From assembly GCA_002897635.1 (NCBI GenBank), contig BDTD01000023.1:1-64000 (forward strand): a stretch of 64,000 nt of DNA, read 5' to 3'. The DNA comes from a bacterium BMS3Abin11 (GTDB lineage Bacteria; Pseudomonadota; Gammaproteobacteria; BMS3Bbin11). Below, piece after piece: positions 37,416-48,585 of the stretch. The notes under the pieces were generated by a model. The model had not been told where the DNA came from and ran no database searches. It saw only the letters and a program-made list of their open reading frames with translations. The position numbers and the translations under genes are program-made. Position 1 is the stretch's first letter, and each line of letters starts with the position of its first letter.

Positions 37416-38171
37416 ATGCGTCGTCCCCTGGTTGCTGGAAACTGGAAGATGAACGGTGACTCAGAGAGTACCGTGAACCTGGTCAATGGTATTGCAAATG
37501 GTCGTGGTGATGTCACCAACGCAGAAGTGCTTATCTGTCCACCTTATATATTAATTCCGCGTGCAGCCGATGCTTTAAACGGGCGCGATGATATTTCCCT
37601 CGGTGGGCAGGATCTGGATATTAATGAAAGCGGCGCATTTACCGGCCAGATATCCGCATCTATGTTAGTAGATGCCGGGTGTAAGTATGTCCTGGTTGGC
37701 CACTCAGAACGTCGTGCCATCTATGGTGAAAGTGACCAGGATGTAGCGGCCAAGTTCAACACAGCGCAGAATGGTGGCCTAATCCCTGTGTTGTGTGTGG
37801 GGGAAACCCTGGCTGAAAGAGAAACCGGTGACACTGAAACGGTTGTCGCTCGCCAGCTGCAGGCAATAATTGAGACCGTTGGTATCGATAAGCTGGCTAA
37901 TTCTGTCATCGCCTATGAGCCTGTTTGGGCAATTGGTACCGGCATGACAGCTACTCCTGAGCAGGCGCAGGAAGTGCACAAGTTTATCCGCAATATGCTT
38001 TCGGGCCTAAGTGCAGAGGTAGCAGAAAACATGCAGATCCTGTATGGCGGCAGTATGAATGCTGGTAATGCAGATGCACTAATCGGTATGCAGGATATCG
38101 ATGGTGGTCTGATTGGCGGGGCATCTCTCCAGGCCGAAAGCTTCCTTGCTATTTGCAAGGCTGCAAACTAA
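37416..38171 (+). CDS. tpiA: triosephosphate isomerase
   Basis: Interconverts dihydroxyacetone phosphate and glyceraldehyde 3-phosphate. 251 residues. VAGNWKMNG with catalytic Lys11, YVLVGHSERR with the electrophilic His, AYEPVWAIGTG with the base Glu, and the phosphate loop YGGSMNAGNA. Upstream spacer of 79 bases. secG follows after 21 bases. Confidence 0.98.
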   Translation: MRRPLVAGNWKMNGDSESTVNLVNGIANGRGDVTNAEVLICPPYILIPRAADALNGRDDISLGGQDLDINESGAFTGQISASMLVDAGCKYVLVGHSERRAIYGESDQDVAAKFNTAQNGGLIPVLCVGETLAERETGDTETVVARQLQAIIETVGIDKLANSVIAYEPVWAIGTGMTATPEQAQEVHKFIRNMLSGLSAEVAENMQILYGGSMNAGNADALIGMQDIDGGLIGGASLQAESFLAICKAAN

Positions 38172-38192
38172 GAAATCAACTGATCAATCGTC

Positions 38193-38678
38193 ATGGTTAA
38201 TATACTGATAGCAATTCACGTACTGGTTGCCGTAAGCATCGTCGTTTTAGTGTTGGTGCAACACGGCAAGGGTGCTGATGCAGGTGCCGCATTCGGCGGT
38301 GGAGGGGGTGCTTCTGGTTCTCTTTTTGGTAGTCAGGGTTCAGCAAATTTTCTCTCGCGCACCACCGCGGTGCTTGCGACTGTTTTCTTTTTGACCAGTT
38401 TGTCGCTTACCTATCTTTACAGCAAATCAGCAAAGCCTACCAGTGTAACAGACAGTGTTATTCAGAAGGTTGAAAAAAACTTACCGGAAAAGACAGAAAC
38501 CATGCCGTCTTTACCTGCTGGGAATATTAATGGATCAACGAAGAGTAGTGTCCCTGCATTGCCTGCCACAGACGCGGGTTCATCGACTGTGGATATTCCA
38601 GTGGTCACTGAAGTACCTAATGTGACAGAGGTGCCAGAGGTACCAGGTAAAGTTAAGGGCAACGCTACTAATCCATGA
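38193..38678 (+). CDS. secG: SecG subunit of the preprotein translocase
   Basis: Auxiliary subunit of the SecYEG channel. Two transmembrane helices (about 3-22 and 54-75) flank the conserved GKGADAGAAFGGGGGASGSLFGSQGSANFLSRTTA loop. At 161 residues it is longer than typical SecG (~110). The extra C-terminal part is a low-complexity Val/Pro/Thr-rich tail (VVTEVPNVTEVPEVPGK). Followed by tRNA-Leu(GAG), as in E. coli. Confidence 0.93.
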   Translation: MVNILIAIHVLVAVSIVVLVLVQHGKGADAGAAFGGGGGASGSLFGSQGSANFLSRTTAVLATVFFLTSLSLTYLYSKSAKPTSVTDSVIQKVEKNLPEKTETMPSLPAGNINGSTKSSVPALPATDAGSSTVDIPVVTEVPNVTEVPEVPGKVKGNATNP

Positions 38679-38716
38679 ATATTCATCTTCCATCCCAGAT
38701 CGTCCATCTCTGCGTT

Positions 38717-38755
38717 AAGGATCTTCGCAATAGCCAGCTATTACGTACGATCCTT
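38717..38755. repeat. nested inverted repeat after secG
   Basis: AAGGATC (38717-38723) and GATCCTT (38749-38755) enclose AATAGC-CA-GCTATT (38729-38742). No T-run follows, so terminator function is uncertain. Confidence 0.5.
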
Positions 38756-38813
38756 GCCTTGATATGAACAATCTGGAATGCAATCTGATCTATCCAGAAT
38801 TAATAGAGGTGCC

Positions 38814-38828
38814 CTTAAGCCTGAAAAA
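38814..38828 (+). repeat. dispersed repeat TAGAGGTGCCCTTAA, copy upstream of tRNA-Leu
   Basis: Same sequence with one change (TAGAAGTGCCCTTAA) lies after the tRNA at 38934-38948. A related TAGAGGTACCCTTAA is at 33118-33132, between rlmE and ftsH. Confidence 0.7.
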
Positions 38829-38841
38829 TGAATAGAATATT

Positions 38842-38926
38842 GCCGAAGTGGTGAAATTGGTAGACACGCCGTCTTGAGGGGGCGGTGACGCAAGTCATGC
38901 CGGTTCGAGTCCGGCCTTCGGCACCA
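38842..38926 (+). tRNA. tRNA-Leu(GAG)
   Basis: Acceptor GCCGAAG/CTTCGGC, D-arm with AAATTGGTAGAC, anticodon stem CCGTC/GGCGG (one G-U) with loop TTGAGGG (anticodon GAG), a class II long variable arm, T-arm CCGGTTCGAGTCCGG and encoded CCA. 85 nt. Corresponds to leuU downstream of secG in E. coli. Confidence 0.95.
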
Positions 38927-38933
38927 CAATTGA

Positions 38934-38948
38934 TAGAAGTGCCCTTAA
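38934..38948 (+). repeat. dispersed repeat TAGAAGTGCCCTTAA, copy downstream of tRNA-Leu
   Basis: Direct repeat of 38814-38828 with 14 of 15 bases identical, eight bases after the tRNA 3' end. Confidence 0.7.
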
Positions 38949-39068
38949 ATCATTTCAGTCGCTCAACGGGCTGTTGTTTCTTTTCCTACGATAAATAATA
39001 CTTGTGCAGGTTTTGCGGCACACATTGTAAGTTATTGAATTATAAGAATTAATTAGTCTTGCTCTGGC

Positions 39069-39097
39069 TTGACACACGGGGCAAGCCGTCCTAGACT
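39069..39097 (+). promoter_or_regulatory. strong sigma-70 promoter for the nuo operon
   Basis: TTGACA (39069-39074), 17-base spacer, TAGACT (39092-39097). The predicted start near 39104 lies about 65 bases before nuoA. Confidence 0.75.
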
Positions 39098-39140
39098 GAG
39101 CGTTTCGCTTTTTTGCCGTACGATTTGGAGGGGGGGGGAT

Positions 39141-39173
39141 ATGCCGAGAGGCATAGTCAATATTATAAAATGA
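39141..39173 (+). CDS. ten-codon leader ORF coupled to nuoA
   Basis: ATG 39141 reads [10 protein letters not shown] and stops at TGA 39171-39173, which overlaps the nuoA ATG at 39170 (ATGA). GGAGG at the start of a long G-run (39127-39138) sits at ribosome-binding distance before this ATG, while nuoA itself has no good site. The arrangement suggests that ribosomes load here and reinitiate at nuoA. Being so short, it may be chance. Confidence 0.4.
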   Translation: MPRGIVNIIK

Positions 39174-39550
39174 CCATGCTTGAAAACTATATACCGGTTC
39201 TGGTGTTCATTGCTGTGGGCTTTATGATGGGTGCAATGTTTATCATGTTCGGCAAGATTTTCAGCAAGTTACTGAAAGTCGATCGTCCGAATCCTGCCAA
39301 GCTGTCACCTTTCGAATGCGGCTTCGATGAATTTGAAGACGCACGTATGAAATTTGACGTGCGTTATTATCTGGTAGCCATACTGTTTATTATTTTTGAT
39401 CTTGAAATAGCCTTTCTTTTCCCCTGGGCAATCGTTCTGCAGGAAGAGTCTGTCGGCATGTTCGGTTTTGTTGCAATGATGATTTTTCTTGGCATACTGG
39501 TCATCGGCTTCATATATGAATGGACAAAAGGAGCGCTGGAATGGGAGTGA
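39170..39550 (+). CDS. nuoA: NADH-quinone oxidoreductase subunit A
   Basis: Membrane-arm subunit of complex I. 126 residues from ATG 39170 (ATG 39176 is an alternative; upstream TTG 39113 is also in frame). Three transmembrane helices; the conserved loop [36 protein letters not shown] with its Cys is present. First gene of a complete nuoA-N operon. Confidence 0.96.
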   Translation: MTMLENYIPVLVFIAVGFMMGAMFIMFGKIFSKLLKVDRPNPAKLSPFECGFDEFEDARMKFDVRYYLVAILFIIFDLEIAFLFPWAIVLQEESVGMFGFVAMMIFLGILVIGFIYEWTKGALEWE

Positions 39551-40035
39551 ATGACAGCGTCGTTGAGAAAGGTGTTGTTGAACAGGGTTGGGCCATTACC
39601 ACGGCGGACAGCCTGATTAACTGGGCTCGCACTGGATCGATGTGGCCGGTCACCTTCGGTCTTGCCTGTTGTGCTATTGAAATGATGCATGCGGGTGCTG
39701 CGCGCTATGACCTGGATCGATTTGGTATTATGTTTCGCCCCAGTCCCCGACAGTCAGATGTTATGATTGTCGCTGGTACCCTTACCAACAAGATGGCTGC
39801 CCCATTGCGTAAAGTCTACGATCAGATGGCTGAACCGCGCTGGGTTATCTCCATGGGCTCCTGTGCCAATGGCGGTGGCTACTACCATTATTCCTATTCT
39901 GTTGTGCGTGGTTGTGATCGCATCGTACCTGTTGATGTCTATGTACCAGGCTGCCCTCCGACAGCTGAAGCATTGTTATACGGCATACTGCAGTTACAGA
40001 AGAAGATTCGAACCAACACCATTGCTCGTACCTGA
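39541..40035 (+). CDS. nuoB: NADH-quinone oxidoreductase subunit B
   Basis: Carries cluster N2, the last cluster before quinone. Start ATG 39541, seven bases after AAGGAG, gives 164 residues; ATG 39520 is less likely. Cys ligands appear in [18 protein letters not shown] and [12 protein letters not shown]. It overlaps the nuoA stop by ten bases. Confidence 0.96.
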   Translation: MGVNDSVVEKGVVEQGWAITTADSLINWARTGSMWPVTFGLACCAIEMMHAGAARYDLDRFGIMFRPSPRQSDVMIVAGTLTNKMAAPLRKVYDQMAEPRWVISMGSCANGGGYYHYSYSVVRGCDRIVPVDVYVPGCPPTAEALLYGILQLQKKIRTNTIART

Positions 40036-40038
40036 CAG

Positions 40039-40644
40039 ATGAACAGTATCGAAAGACTACAGGCGCTGCAATCGCGCATAGCAGAAGTTGCGGGTGACGC
40101 TATACAGGCTTCTGCAATAGATCTCGGTGAATTGACTGTCGATGTGTCTGAAGATTCACTGCATGACATCTGTAGGAAATTACTCATCGGCGAAAACTTC
40201 GCCTTTGATACCCTGATAGATGTTTGTGCTGTTGACTATCTTAAATATCGCCAGGAGGCCGGTGAAAAATGGGTTAAACCCAGATTTGCCGTGGTTTATC
40301 ATTTACTTTCTACCTCTCGCAATCAGCGTCTGCGGCTTCGTGTTTTCGTTGAAGAATCCTCACCTGTGGTCGATTCGGTCATCGATATCTGGAAGTCAGC
40401 AGACTGGTATGAGCGTGAGGCTTTTGACCTCTTCGGAATTCTTTTCAAGGGGCATCCGGATCTGCGTCGAATTTTGACAGACTATGGATTCGTCGGGCAT
40501 CCGTTCCGCAAAGATTTCCCGTTGTCGGGTCATGTCGAAATGCGCTATGACGAGGAAAAAAGCAGGGTGGTCTATCAGCCCGTTTCCATCGAACCTCGTA
40601 TTCTTGTTCCCAGAGTAATCCGGGAGGAAGGTTACGGTGCCTGA
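40039..40644 (+). CDS. nuoC: NADH-quinone oxidoreductase subunit C
   Basis: Hydrophilic subunit at the interface of the peripheral and membrane arms. 201 residues, not fused to nuoD as in enterics. Signature [39 protein letters not shown] (about 121-160). Overlaps nuoD by eight bases. Confidence 0.97.
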   Translation: MNSIERLQALQSRIAEVAGDAIQASAIDLGELTVDVSEDSLHDICRKLLIGENFAFDTLIDVCAVDYLKYRQEAGEKWVKPRFAVVYHLLSTSRNQRLRLRVFVEESSPVVDSVIDIWKSADWYEREAFDLFGILFKGHPDLRRILTDYGFVGHPFRKDFPLSGHVEMRYDEEKSRVVYQPVSIEPRILVPRVIREEGYGA

Positions 40645-41890
40645 AATACGCAATTACACAATGAACTTTGGCCCGCAGCATCCAGCGGCGCATGGCGTAT
40701 TGCGCCTGGTGCTCGAGCTGGATGGTGAAGTAATAACGCGTGCCGACCCACACATCGGCCTGCTGCACCGTGCGACTGAAAAACTCGCTGAGACGAAGCC
40801 TTACAATCAAAGCATCGGCTATATGGACAGGCTCGATTATGTCTCCATGATGTCGAATGAGCATGCCTATGTGCTGGCGATTGAGAAAATGCTCAGTGTA
40901 GAAGTCCCTTTGCGCGCTCAGTATATCCGGGTCATGTTTGATGAAATTACACGCATTCTGAATCATCTGCTATGGCTGGGAACACATGGCCTGGATATTG
41001 GTGCAATGACCATGTTTCTCTATTGTTTTAGAGAACGCGAGGATCTGATGGATATCTACGAGGCGGTGTCCGGTGCGCGTTTACATGCGACCTATTATCG
41101 TCCTGGCGGTGTCTACCGGGACCTGCCGGATCGTATGTCGCAGTATGAACCGTCTAAATGGCATAACCAGAAGGCCGTCGACCGCATGAATGAGAACCGT
41201 CAGGGTTCTCTGCTTGACTTCATCTGGGATTTTACCGAACGCTTCCCTGCTCATGTTGATGAATACGAAGCCTTATTAACCGATAACCGCATCTGGAAGC
41301 AACGTACCGTTGATATTGGTGTCGTTTCACCCGAACGGGCAAGAAACCTTGGCTTTACAGGGCCCATGCTGCGTGGTTCAGGCGTTGAATGGGATCTGCG
41401 CAAAAAGCAGCCCTATGAAGTTTATGACCGGCTTGATTTTGATATTCCCGTTGGTACTAATGGTGACAACTATGACCGCTATCTGGTGCGCATGGAAGAG
41501 TTTCGCCAATCCAATCGTATCATTCGACAGTGTGTTGAATGGCTGCGAAATAATCACGGTGCGGTGATGGTGGAAGACCATAAAATTGTTCCACCAAAGC
41601 GTGAATCCATGAAGCACGACATGGAATCGCTGATTCATCATTTTAAATTGTTTACCGAGGGTTATTGCGTGCCGCAAGGCCAGGCCTATGCCGCTATCGA
41701 GCATCCTAAGGGTGAATTCGGCATCTATCTTGTTTCAGACGGCGCCAACAAACCCTATAGAGTCAAGATTCGTGCCCCGGGATTTGCACATCTCGCTGCA
41801 ATGGATGAAATGTCCAATGGTCACATGCTGGCTGACGTAGTGGCTATTATTGGTACCCTGGACATTGTTTTCGGAGAAATTGATCGATGA
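40637..41890 (+). CDS. nuoD: NADH-quinone oxidoreductase subunit D
   Basis: 49-kDa subunit that forms the quinone cavity with NuoB. 417 residues from GTG 40637. [22 protein letters not shown] (about 10-31), HRATEKLAE and the C-terminal DPVFGEIDR-like end ([11 protein letters not shown]) are family marks. Stop overlaps the nuoE ATG (ATGA). Confidence 0.97.
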   Translation: MPEIRNYTMNFGPQHPAAHGVLRLVLELDGEVITRADPHIGLLHRATEKLAETKPYNQSIGYMDRLDYVSMMSNEHAYVLAIEKMLSVEVPLRAQYIRVMFDEITRILNHLLWLGTHGLDIGAMTMFLYCFREREDLMDIYEAVSGARLHATYYRPGGVYRDLPDRMSQYEPSKWHNQKAVDRMNENRQGSLLDFIWDFTERFPAHVDEYEALLTDNRIWKQRTVDIGVVSPERARNLGFTGPMLRGSGVEWDLRKKQPYEVYDRLDFDIPVGTNGDNYDRYLVRMEEFRQSNRIIRQCVEWLRNNHGAVMVEDHKIVPPKRESMKHDMESLIHHFKLFTEGYCVPQGQAYAAIEHPKGEFGIYLVSDGANKPYRVKIRAPGFAHLAAMDEMSNGHMLADVVAIIGTLDIVFGEIDR

Positions 41891-42369
41891 CTGCCATGAC
41901 TTTATCTGCTGCAGCAATAAGCCAGATCGAAAAGGAACTTGAAAAGTACCCCGCTGATCGCAGACAGTCTGCTGTAATGGCAGCTTTACGTATCGTTCAG
42001 GAAGAGTTTCGCTGGGTCAGCAAAGATATTATGCAGGAAATCGCTGACTTGCTTGGTATACCGGCCATCCATGTCTATGAAATAGCGACCTTTTATTCAA
42101 TGTATGAACACGGGGATGTCGGCGTACACAAGATATGTGTCTGTACCAATATTTCCTGCAAGTTACGCGGTTCTAAAGAAATACTTGACTACCTGAAGGA
42201 AAAAACAGGTATCGGACCGGGTGAAACGACAGCGGACGGGCGTATTTGCATTAAGGAAGTGGAATGTCTGGGGGCCTGCGGCGGGGCACCAATGATGCAG
42301 GTTAATAAGGAATACCACGAAAATCTGACACCCGACAGTATCGACAGCATACTGGAGGGACTGGATTGA
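41887..42369 (+). CDS. nuoE: NADH-quinone oxidoreductase subunit E
   Basis: 24-kDa-type thioredoxin-fold subunit carrying a [2Fe-2S] cluster (N1a). 160 residues. Cluster ligands in [13 protein letters not shown] and [14 protein letters not shown]. Starts inside the end of nuoD. Confidence 0.97.
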   Translation: MTAMTLSAAAISQIEKELEKYPADRRQSAVMAALRIVQEEFRWVSKDIMQEIADLLGIPAIHVYEIATFYSMYEHGDVGVHKICVCTNISCKLRGSKEILDYLKEKTGIGPGETTADGRICIKEVECLGACGGAPMMQVNKEYHENLTPDSIDSILEGLD

Positions 42370-42370
42370 C

Positions 42371-43660
42371 ATGATTGACGAAAGCAAACTGAATCTTGTC
42401 TGTTTCCGTACCCTTGCCAGGGATGAGCCATGGAGCATGAAATCCTATCTCGATGTAGGTGGTTATTCAGCGCTGAAAAAGATTTTAAAAGAAAAAACGC
42501 CGGCTGATGAGATTATAGAAGAGGTCAAAGCATCCGGTCTGCGTGGCCGTGGCGGTGCCGGCTTTCCGACCGGTCTTAAGTGGAGTTTTATGCCCCGCAC
42601 AGCTCCGGGACAGAAATATATCATCTGCAATTCAGATGAGGGCGAGCCGGGTACCTTCAAGGACCGCGATATCCTGCGTTATAACCCACATCAGTTGATC
42701 GAGGGCATAATTATTGCGGGCTATAGTATCGGGGCATCCGTAGGATACAACTACATACGTGGTGAATTCTGGGAACCGTATGAACGTTTCAAAGCTGCTT
42801 TGGCAGAAGCGAGAGAAGCCGGGCTGCTCGGTGCTGATATCCAAAGTTCCGGTTTTGATTTTGAGTTACATGTTCATCTTGGTGCAGGGGCCTATATCTG
42901 TGGTGAAGAAACGGCATTACTGGAATCAATAGAAGGGAAAAAGGGTCAGCCGCGGTTTAAGCCGCCATTTCCTGCTGGTTATGGCCTCTATGGCAAACCG
43001 ACAACGATTAACAATACAGAAACCCTGGCATCTATACCGGTGATTCTGGAAAAGGGTGGCAGCTGGTTTGCCGACCTGGGCAAACCCAATAACGGTGGCA
43101 CAAAGCTTTTTTCAGTCTCCGGTCATGTCAATAAACCGGGCAACTATGAAGTGCCGATGGGTACCTCGTTCAAGGACCTGCTGGCGTTAGCCGGTGGCGT
43201 ACGCGATGGCAGAACACTGAAGGCCGTTATTCCGGGTGGCTCGTCAGTCCCGGTGCTACCGGGGGATGTCATGATGGAACTGGATATGGATTATGATTCG
43301 ATTGCCGGTGCCGGATCCATGCTGGGAGCAGGTTCGGTGATCGTGATGGACGATACGACGGATATGGTCGACGTGCTGGAACGTCTTTCCTGCTTCTACT
43401 ATGAGGAATCCTGTGGTCAGTGTACTCCGTGCAGGGAAGGGACGGGCTGGCTATATCGGGTGATACACCGTATCAATTCTGGTGCAGGAAAAAGTGAGGA
43501 TCTTGATCTGCTGACTGACATGGCCAGTAACATACAGGGCCGCACTATCTGTGCATTAGGAGATGCGGCGGCGATGCCGGTAGTAAGTTTTATCACGCGA
43601 TTCAGAGGTGAATTTGAAGCAAAAATTGATATTAATATTAATCGCAAAGCAACTGCCTGA
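42371..43660 (+). CDS. nuoF: NADH-quinone oxidoreductase subunit F
   Basis: NADH- and FMN-binding subunit with cluster N3. 429 residues. [16 protein letters not shown] (about residues 57-72) and [15 protein letters not shown] bind nucleotide; the [4Fe-4S] ligands are [12 protein letters not shown], from Cys348, plus a later Cys (RTICALGD). Starts directly after nuoE. Confidence 0.98.
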   Translation: MIDESKLNLVCFRTLARDEPWSMKSYLDVGGYSALKKILKEKTPADEIIEEVKASGLRGRGGAGFPTGLKWSFMPRTAPGQKYIICNSDEGEPGTFKDRDILRYNPHQLIEGIIIAGYSIGASVGYNYIRGEFWEPYERFKAALAEAREAGLLGADIQSSGFDFELHVHLGAGAYICGEETALLESIEGKKGQPRFKPPFPAGYGLYGKPTTINNTETLASIPVILEKGGSWFADLGKPNNGGTKLFSVSGHVNKPGNYEVPMGTSFKDLLALAGGVRDGRTLKAVIPGGSSVPVLPGDVMMELDMDYDSIAGAGSMLGAGSVIVMDDTTDMVDVLERLSCFYYEESCGQCTPCREGTGWLYRVIHRINSGAGKSEDLDLLTDMASNIQGRTICALGDAAAMPVVSFITRFRGEFEAKIDININRKATA

Positions 43661-43684
43661 AGAATACTGACACATAGACTAAAC

Positions 43685-46030
43685 ATGGCAACAATAGAAA
43701 TTAACGGACAAAAGATCGAAGCAGAAGCGGGATCGATGTTGATCAGGGCAGCTGATGCAGCGGGTATCTATATCCCGCGTTTCTGCTATCACGATAAGTT
43801 GTCCATTGCCGCGAATTGCCGCATGTGTCTGGTCGAGGTAGAAAATTCACCGAAGCCGCTGCCCGCCTGTGCCACACCCATTACAGACGGGATGAAGGTA
43901 GAAACGCGGTCTGAACAGGCGCGTGCCGCACAGAAAGGCACCATGGAATTCCTGCTCATCAATCACCCGCTGGATTGCCCGATTTGTGATCAGGGTGGTG
44001 AATGTGAGCTACAGGATTTATCTGTTGGCTATGGCAAAGACATTTCGCGCTTTTCTGAAGGCAAACGTGTTGTACTGGATAAGAATTTAGGCTCGCTAAT
44101 TTCCACAGACATGACACGCTGTATTCACTGTACCCGTTGTGTACGTTTTGGCCAGGAGATAGCGGGCATTATGGAACTGGGCATGGTAAACCGCGGCGAG
44201 CACAGCGAGATTATGACCTTTATGGAACAGGCCGTCTGTTCTGAGATGTCAGGTAATGTCATTGATCTGTGCCCGGTCGGTGCGCTGACCTCTAAACCGT
44301 TCCGTTTCAGGGCGCGTAGCTGGGAAATGCAGAACCACCATGGCGTAGCTGTTCACGACACCGTCGGGTCAAACACCATAGTCCAGACTCTACGTGGTGA
44401 AGTATTACGTGTGTTACCACGCGAGAATCAGGATATAAACGAGGAATGGTTATCAGATCGTGACCGTTTCAGTTACACCGCGAATAACTCAGAGCAGCGT
44501 TTGACTACGCCTATGCTGAAGATCGATGGCGAATGGAAGAAAGTGGACTGGCACACAGCACTGGACAATGTCTCCAGTAAGCTGAAGAAGATTGTTGATG
44601 AATATGGTGCAGAAAGCATTGGCGCACTGGCTTCGCCAACCTCCACGCTGGAAGAATTCTCCCTGCTGGCAAAACTGATGCGGGGACTGGGTAGCCAGAA
44701 CATGGACTACCGTCTGCGTCAGCAGGATTTCAGGGCTGATGGTGCAATGTCTGCCCCCTTACTGGGCGACAGCATAGTAAGTCTGGAGCAGGCCAAAACT
44801 GTATTGCTGATAGGCAGCAATATCCGTAAGGAGCAGCCGATACTGGCAACGCGTCTACGCAAGGCGGCAAAAAACGGTACCAACATCAATGCCATCAACA
44901 GCACTAAATTCGATTTTGCCTTGCCGTTACAGACCAATATTGCTGTTTCACCTGCGATGCTGGTGGCCACACTAGCTAGACTTGTAGTGATCATCTCACT
45001 GAAAAAGCAGGTGTCTATTAATGATGTGGTGGAAGAAATTGCTGAATCATGCGACGCAAATAAAGAGCTAGATGGACTGGCAGACAGCCTGATTGAAGCA
45101 GGTAGCGACGGGCAAATTATTATTGGCTCGATGGCGCAAATGGATGCCAATTATTCTCTGCTGGTTGCGCTTGCTACGATTATTGGGAATATTACCGATG
45201 CCAAATCCGGAAGACTGGAAGAGGGCAACGCAGCAGCGGCCTGGCAGGCATCATTCCTGCCATTTTCTGATAAGGAAATAGCCGGTAAGAACACCACAGA
45301 GATGCTGAACCCAGCTTTGAAGGCCTGTTTGTTATTTAATATTGAACCATCGCTGGATTGTATCGCTGGCAATAAGGCGGTGGATGCGTTACATGAGACA
45401 GGCATGGTCATCCATGTCGGTTGTTATCGCAGTGAGGAAATTGAAGAGCTTGCGCATGTCATGCTGCCATTAGCTTCTGTTACTGAGAGCGATGGAACAC
45501 ACGTCAATTGTGAAGGCAATATGCAAAGCTGGAAGGCGGTGGTTCACCCACAGGGCGATGCGAAACCCGGTTGGAAAGTGCTGCGTGTGCTGGCGAATTA
45601 TCTTGAGCTGGATGGCTTTGATTATACTGCAAGCGAAACGATTCGAGACGAAAGCAGCAGTCTCATCAGTGCAGCAACAAGAACAGCTAGTATGGAGCTA
45701 TATGCACCTGTGCTTGTTGAACAAAATATGTTGGCGTGTATCTCTCATCTTTCTTTATATCGTGTTGATACCGTTACACGTCGCTCACAGCCGTTGCAAC
45801 AGACGCTGGATAATCCACCTGCAGCAGCGGGTATGCACCCGGACACACTGGCATCTATGGGGATAGATGACGGCATCACGGTAGAACTGGCAAATGGAGA
45901 TGAAAAAATTGACATCAGCGTGTATGCCAGTACATCAATACCATTGAACTGCGTCTTGTTGCCAACTGCAATGCGGGAGACCGCCGCATTGGGCAGTGCA
46001 AACTGGTTAGAGGTGAAGTCCCATGCCTGA
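43685..46030 (+). CDS. nuoG: NADH-quinone oxidoreductase subunit G
   Basis: Largest peripheral-arm subunit. 781 residues. N-terminal [2Fe-2S] ferredoxin domain ([15 protein letters not shown]), His-ligated cluster ([14 protein letters not shown]), and CIHCTRC plus a later Cys; the rest is a molybdopterin-oxidoreductase-like domain without a cofactor. Overlaps nuoH by eight bases. Confidence 0.96.
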   Translation: MATIEINGQKIEAEAGSMLIRAADAAGIYIPRFCYHDKLSIAANCRMCLVEVENSPKPLPACATPITDGMKVETRSEQARAAQKGTMEFLLINHPLDCPICDQGGECELQDLSVGYGKDISRFSEGKRVVLDKNLGSLISTDMTRCIHCTRCVRFGQEIAGIMELGMVNRGEHSEIMTFMEQAVCSEMSGNVIDLCPVGALTSKPFRFRARSWEMQNHHGVAVHDTVGSNTIVQTLRGEVLRVLPRENQDINEEWLSDRDRFSYTANNSEQRLTTPMLKIDGEWKKVDWHTALDNVSSKLKKIVDEYGAESIGALASPTSTLEEFSLLAKLMRGLGSQNMDYRLRQQDFRADGAMSAPLLGDSIVSLEQAKTVLLIGSNIRKEQPILATRLRKAAKNGTNINAINSTKFDFALPLQTNIAVSPAMLVATLARLVVIISLKKQVSINDVVEEIAESCDANKELDGLADSLIEAGSDGQIIIGSMAQMDANYSLLVALATIIGNITDAKSGRLEEGNAAAAWQASFLPFSDKEIAGKNTTEMLNPALKACLLFNIEPSLDCIAGNKAVDALHETGMVIHVGCYRSEEIEELAHVMLPLASVTESDGTHVNCEGNMQSWKAVVHPQGDAKPGWKVLRVLANYLELDGFDYTASETIRDESSSLISAATRTASMELYAPVLVEQNMLACISHLSLYRVDTVTRRSQPLQQTLDNPPAAAGMHPDTLASMGIDDGITVELANGDEKIDISVYASTSIPLNCVLLPTAMRETAALGSANWLEVKSHA

Positions 46031-47081
46031 ATGGATACTTTATTTACTTGATTTTCTGCCGGACTGGGACTGGTTGCATGTTCTGCTTATCGCTCTCATT
46101 AAGGTGGTGGCGATCCTCATACCATTGGTTGTGGCGGTTGCCTATTTGCCCTATGCGGAGCGCAAGATCGTCGGCTATATGCAGATCCGTATCGGACCCA
46201 ATCGGGTAGGTCCCAGGGGATGGCTGCAACCGATAGCAGATGCACTGAAGCTGATTCTAAAAGAGATCATCGTTCCGACTAAATCGAATAGATATCTGTT
46301 TATACTGGCACCGATACTGACAATTGGGCCGGCCATTGCTGCCTGGTCAGTGATTCCGTTTACCGATACATTGGTACTGGCTAATATCAATGCGGGTCTG
46401 CTGTTTGTTCTTGCTATGAGCTCCATCGGCATCTACGGCATCATCATTGCTGGTTGGGCATCCAATTCAAAATATGCCTTTCTCAGCGCCATGCGTGCCT
46501 CTGCCCAGATTGTCTCCTATGAACTGGCGATGGGCTTTGCACTGGTAACGGTACTGATGGCAGCAGGCAGCCTGAACCTGCGTGAAATCGTTCTGGCGCA
46601 GAGCGGGGGCTTAACCAACTGGTATCTGTGGCCGTTATTTCCGATGTTCATGGTGTACTTTATCTCTGGTGTTGCCGAAACCAACCGTTTACCTTTTGAT
46701 GTGGCTGAAGGTGAATCAGAAATTGTTGCGGGCTTCCATGTTGAATACTCCGGCATGACCTTTGCTGTTTTTTTCCTGGCAGAATACGCCAATATGATAT
46801 TGATATCAGCGCTTGCATCATTGTTGTTTCTCGGTGGCTGGATGTCACCGTTTGGCGCGGTTTCAGATGTTTTTTTACTGGGTGACGGTATTCAGTGGCT
46901 GTTGCTGAAAACCAGTTTTCTGTTGTTCTTCTTCCTCTGGTTCCGGGCGACATTCCCGCGTTATCGCTATGACCAGATTATGCGCCTGGGCTGGAAAGTC
47001 TTTCTTCCACTGACAATCTTCTGGATTGTTTTTATGGGTGTCATGATGTTTCTTACGCCATGGGGTTACCTGTTTCACTAG
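46023..47081 (+). CDS. nuoH: NADH-quinone oxidoreductase subunit H
   Basis: Membrane subunit that joins the peripheral arm and forms the quinone entry. 352 residues, eight helices. [34 protein letters not shown] (about residues 40-73) and [26 protein letters not shown] are the classic loops. Confidence 0.98.
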   Translation: MPEWILYLLDFLPDWDWLHVLLIALIKVVAILIPLVVAVAYLPYAERKIVGYMQIRIGPNRVGPRGWLQPIADALKLILKEIIVPTKSNRYLFILAPILTIGPAIAAWSVIPFTDTLVLANINAGLLFVLAMSSIGIYGIIIAGWASNSKYAFLSAMRASAQIVSYELAMGFALVTVLMAAGSLNLREIVLAQSGGLTNWYLWPLFPMFMVYFISGVAETNRLPFDVAEGESEIVAGFHVEYSGMTFAVFFLAEYANMILISALASLLFLGGWMSPFGAVSDVFLLGDGIQWLLLKTSFLLFFFLWFRATFPRYRYDQIMRLGWKVFLPLTIFWIVFMGVMMFLTPWGYLFH

Positions 47082-47092
47082 GGGGGCATGGA

Positions 47093-47584
47093 ATGATAAA
47101 AAAAGTAATTTATGCCATTAAGAGTCTATTCCTGATCGAGTTGATGAAGGGTTTGTCAGTAACGGGCAAACACCTGTTCAAAAGAAAGATCACGGTACAG
47201 TATCCTGAAGAAAAGACACCGATGTCTTTCCGTTTTCGAGGTTTGCATGCACTGCGCCGCTATCCGAATGGAGAAGAACGCTGTATTGCCTGTAAATTGT
47301 GTGAGGCAGTATGTCCGGCCCTGGCAATAAAGATAGATTCTGAAGTAAGAGAAGACGGTTCGCGGCGCACCAGCCGATACGATATAGATTTAACCAAGTG
47401 CATATTCTGCGGTTTCTGTGAAGAGGCCTGCCCTGTAGATGCTATCGTCGAAACGCGTGTGTTTGAATATTTCGGCGAAAAAGCAGGTGATCTTTATTAC
47501 ACCAAGGACATGTTGCTGGCTGTTGGAGAACGCATGGAAGCAAGTATTGCAAGCGACAGGAAACAGGATGCCGTTTACCGGTAG
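47093..47584 (+). CDS. nuoI: NADH-quinone oxidoreductase subunit I
   Basis: Ferredoxin-like subunit with clusters N6a and N6b. 163 residues from ATG 47093; the frame is open further upstream into nuoH. Cluster motifs [12 protein letters not shown] and [12 protein letters not shown]. Starts 12 bases after nuoH. Confidence 0.97.
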   Translation: MIKKVIYAIKSLFLIELMKGLSVTGKHLFKRKITVQYPEEKTPMSFRFRGLHALRRYPNGEERCIACKLCEAVCPALAIKIDSEVREDGSRRTSRYDIDLTKCIFCGFCEEACPVDAIVETRVFEYFGEKAGDLYYTKDMLLAVGERMEASIASDRKQDAVYR

Positions 47585-47617
47585 CCTCGGTAGCTGTATG
47601 AAGGTATATAAAAACCT

Positions 47618-48223
47618 ATGACATTTGAACAACTGGTATTTTACTTTCTAGCATCGGTAGCAGTGATATCTGCTGGCCTGGTGATTACCGTACGTAACCC
47701 GGTACGGGCAGCCTTGTTCCTGATTCTGACATTTTTTACAGTAGCAGTGATCTGGTTATTGCTGGAAGCAGAATTTCTGGCCATTGTGCTGGTGCTGGTA
47801 TATGTCGGTGCAGTAATGGTGTTGTTCCTGTTTGTGGTGATGATGCTGGATATTGATACTGATCAGTTACGAGAAGGTTTTGCTAAATACCTGCCCATCG
47901 GTGCGACAGTGGCAGTCATCATACTGCTGCAACTGGTCATTGTTTTCAGTTCCGGCCCTTTTGATATAGAACAGATGCCGGCTCCAGCCGCAGCGGCTGT
48001 TGACTACAGCAACACACACCAGCTGGGTCTGTTGCTCTACACATACTATGTTTACCCATTTGAACTGGCGGCAGTTTTACTGTTGTTGGCAATGGTTGCA
48101 GCTATTGCTTTGAGCCTGAGAGGGCGCATGTCTGCAAAACGGCAGAGACCAGATGCCCAGGTACGTGTGCGTAAAGAAGACCGTTTACGCGTAGTGAAAA
48201 TGAATGCTGAGAAGCAGGACTGA
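47618..48223 (+). CDS. nuoJ: NADH-quinone oxidoreductase subunit J
   Basis: Membrane subunit with five helices. 201 residues. The conserved NPVRAALFLILTFFTVAVIWLLLEAEFLAIVLVLVYVGAVMVLFLFVVMML segment includes the pi-bulge helix linked to coupling. C-terminal tail is Arg/Lys-rich. Confidence 0.96.
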   Translation: MTFEQLVFYFLASVAVISAGLVITVRNPVRAALFLILTFFTVAVIWLLLEAEFLAIVLVLVYVGAVMVLFLFVVMMLDIDTDQLREGFAKYLPIGATVAVIILLQLVIVFSSGPFDIEQMPAPAAAAVDYSNTHQLGLLLYTYYVYPFELAAVLLLLAMVAAIALSLRGRMSAKRQRPDAQVRVRKEDRLRVVKMNAEKQD

Positions 48224-48278
48224 CCTGGGTTTACTAACATGGGTTTACTGACAAAGGATAAATGACCAGGACTTTATA

Positions 48279-48584
48279 ATGATTGCTTTATCAGACTATT
48301 TGATTCTAGGCGCCATACTGTTCTCGATAAGTGTGGCTGGGATCTATCTGAACAGGAAAAATGTCATCATCCTGCTGATGTCGATCGAGTTGATGCTGCT
48401 CTCAGTCAATCTTAACTTTATTGCCTTCTCACATTATCTGAATGATCTGGCAGGACAGGTATTTGTGTTCTTTATACTTACCGTTGCCGCCGCAGAATCC
48501 GCAATCGGTCTGGCCATAATCATTGTTCTGTTTCGGCGCAGGCATACCATTAATATCGAAGATCTGGACAGTTTAAAAGGATAG
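48279..48584 (+). CDS. nuoK: NADH-quinone oxidoreductase subunit K
   Basis: Small antiporter-like membrane subunit, 101 residues, three helices, with membrane Glu residues in [12 protein letters not shown] and [16 protein letters not shown]. It ends one base before nuoL. Confidence 0.97.
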   Translation: MIALSDYLILGAILFSISVAGIYLNRKNVIILLMSIELMLLSVNLNFIAFSHYLNDLAGQVFVFFILTVAAAESAIGLAIIIVLFRRRHTINIEDLDSLKG

Positions 48585-48585
48585 C

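Noticed and set aside
38741-38929. Minus-strand ORF of 62 codons over tRNA-Leu
   Set aside because: Reverse complement of the tRNA; no independent support.
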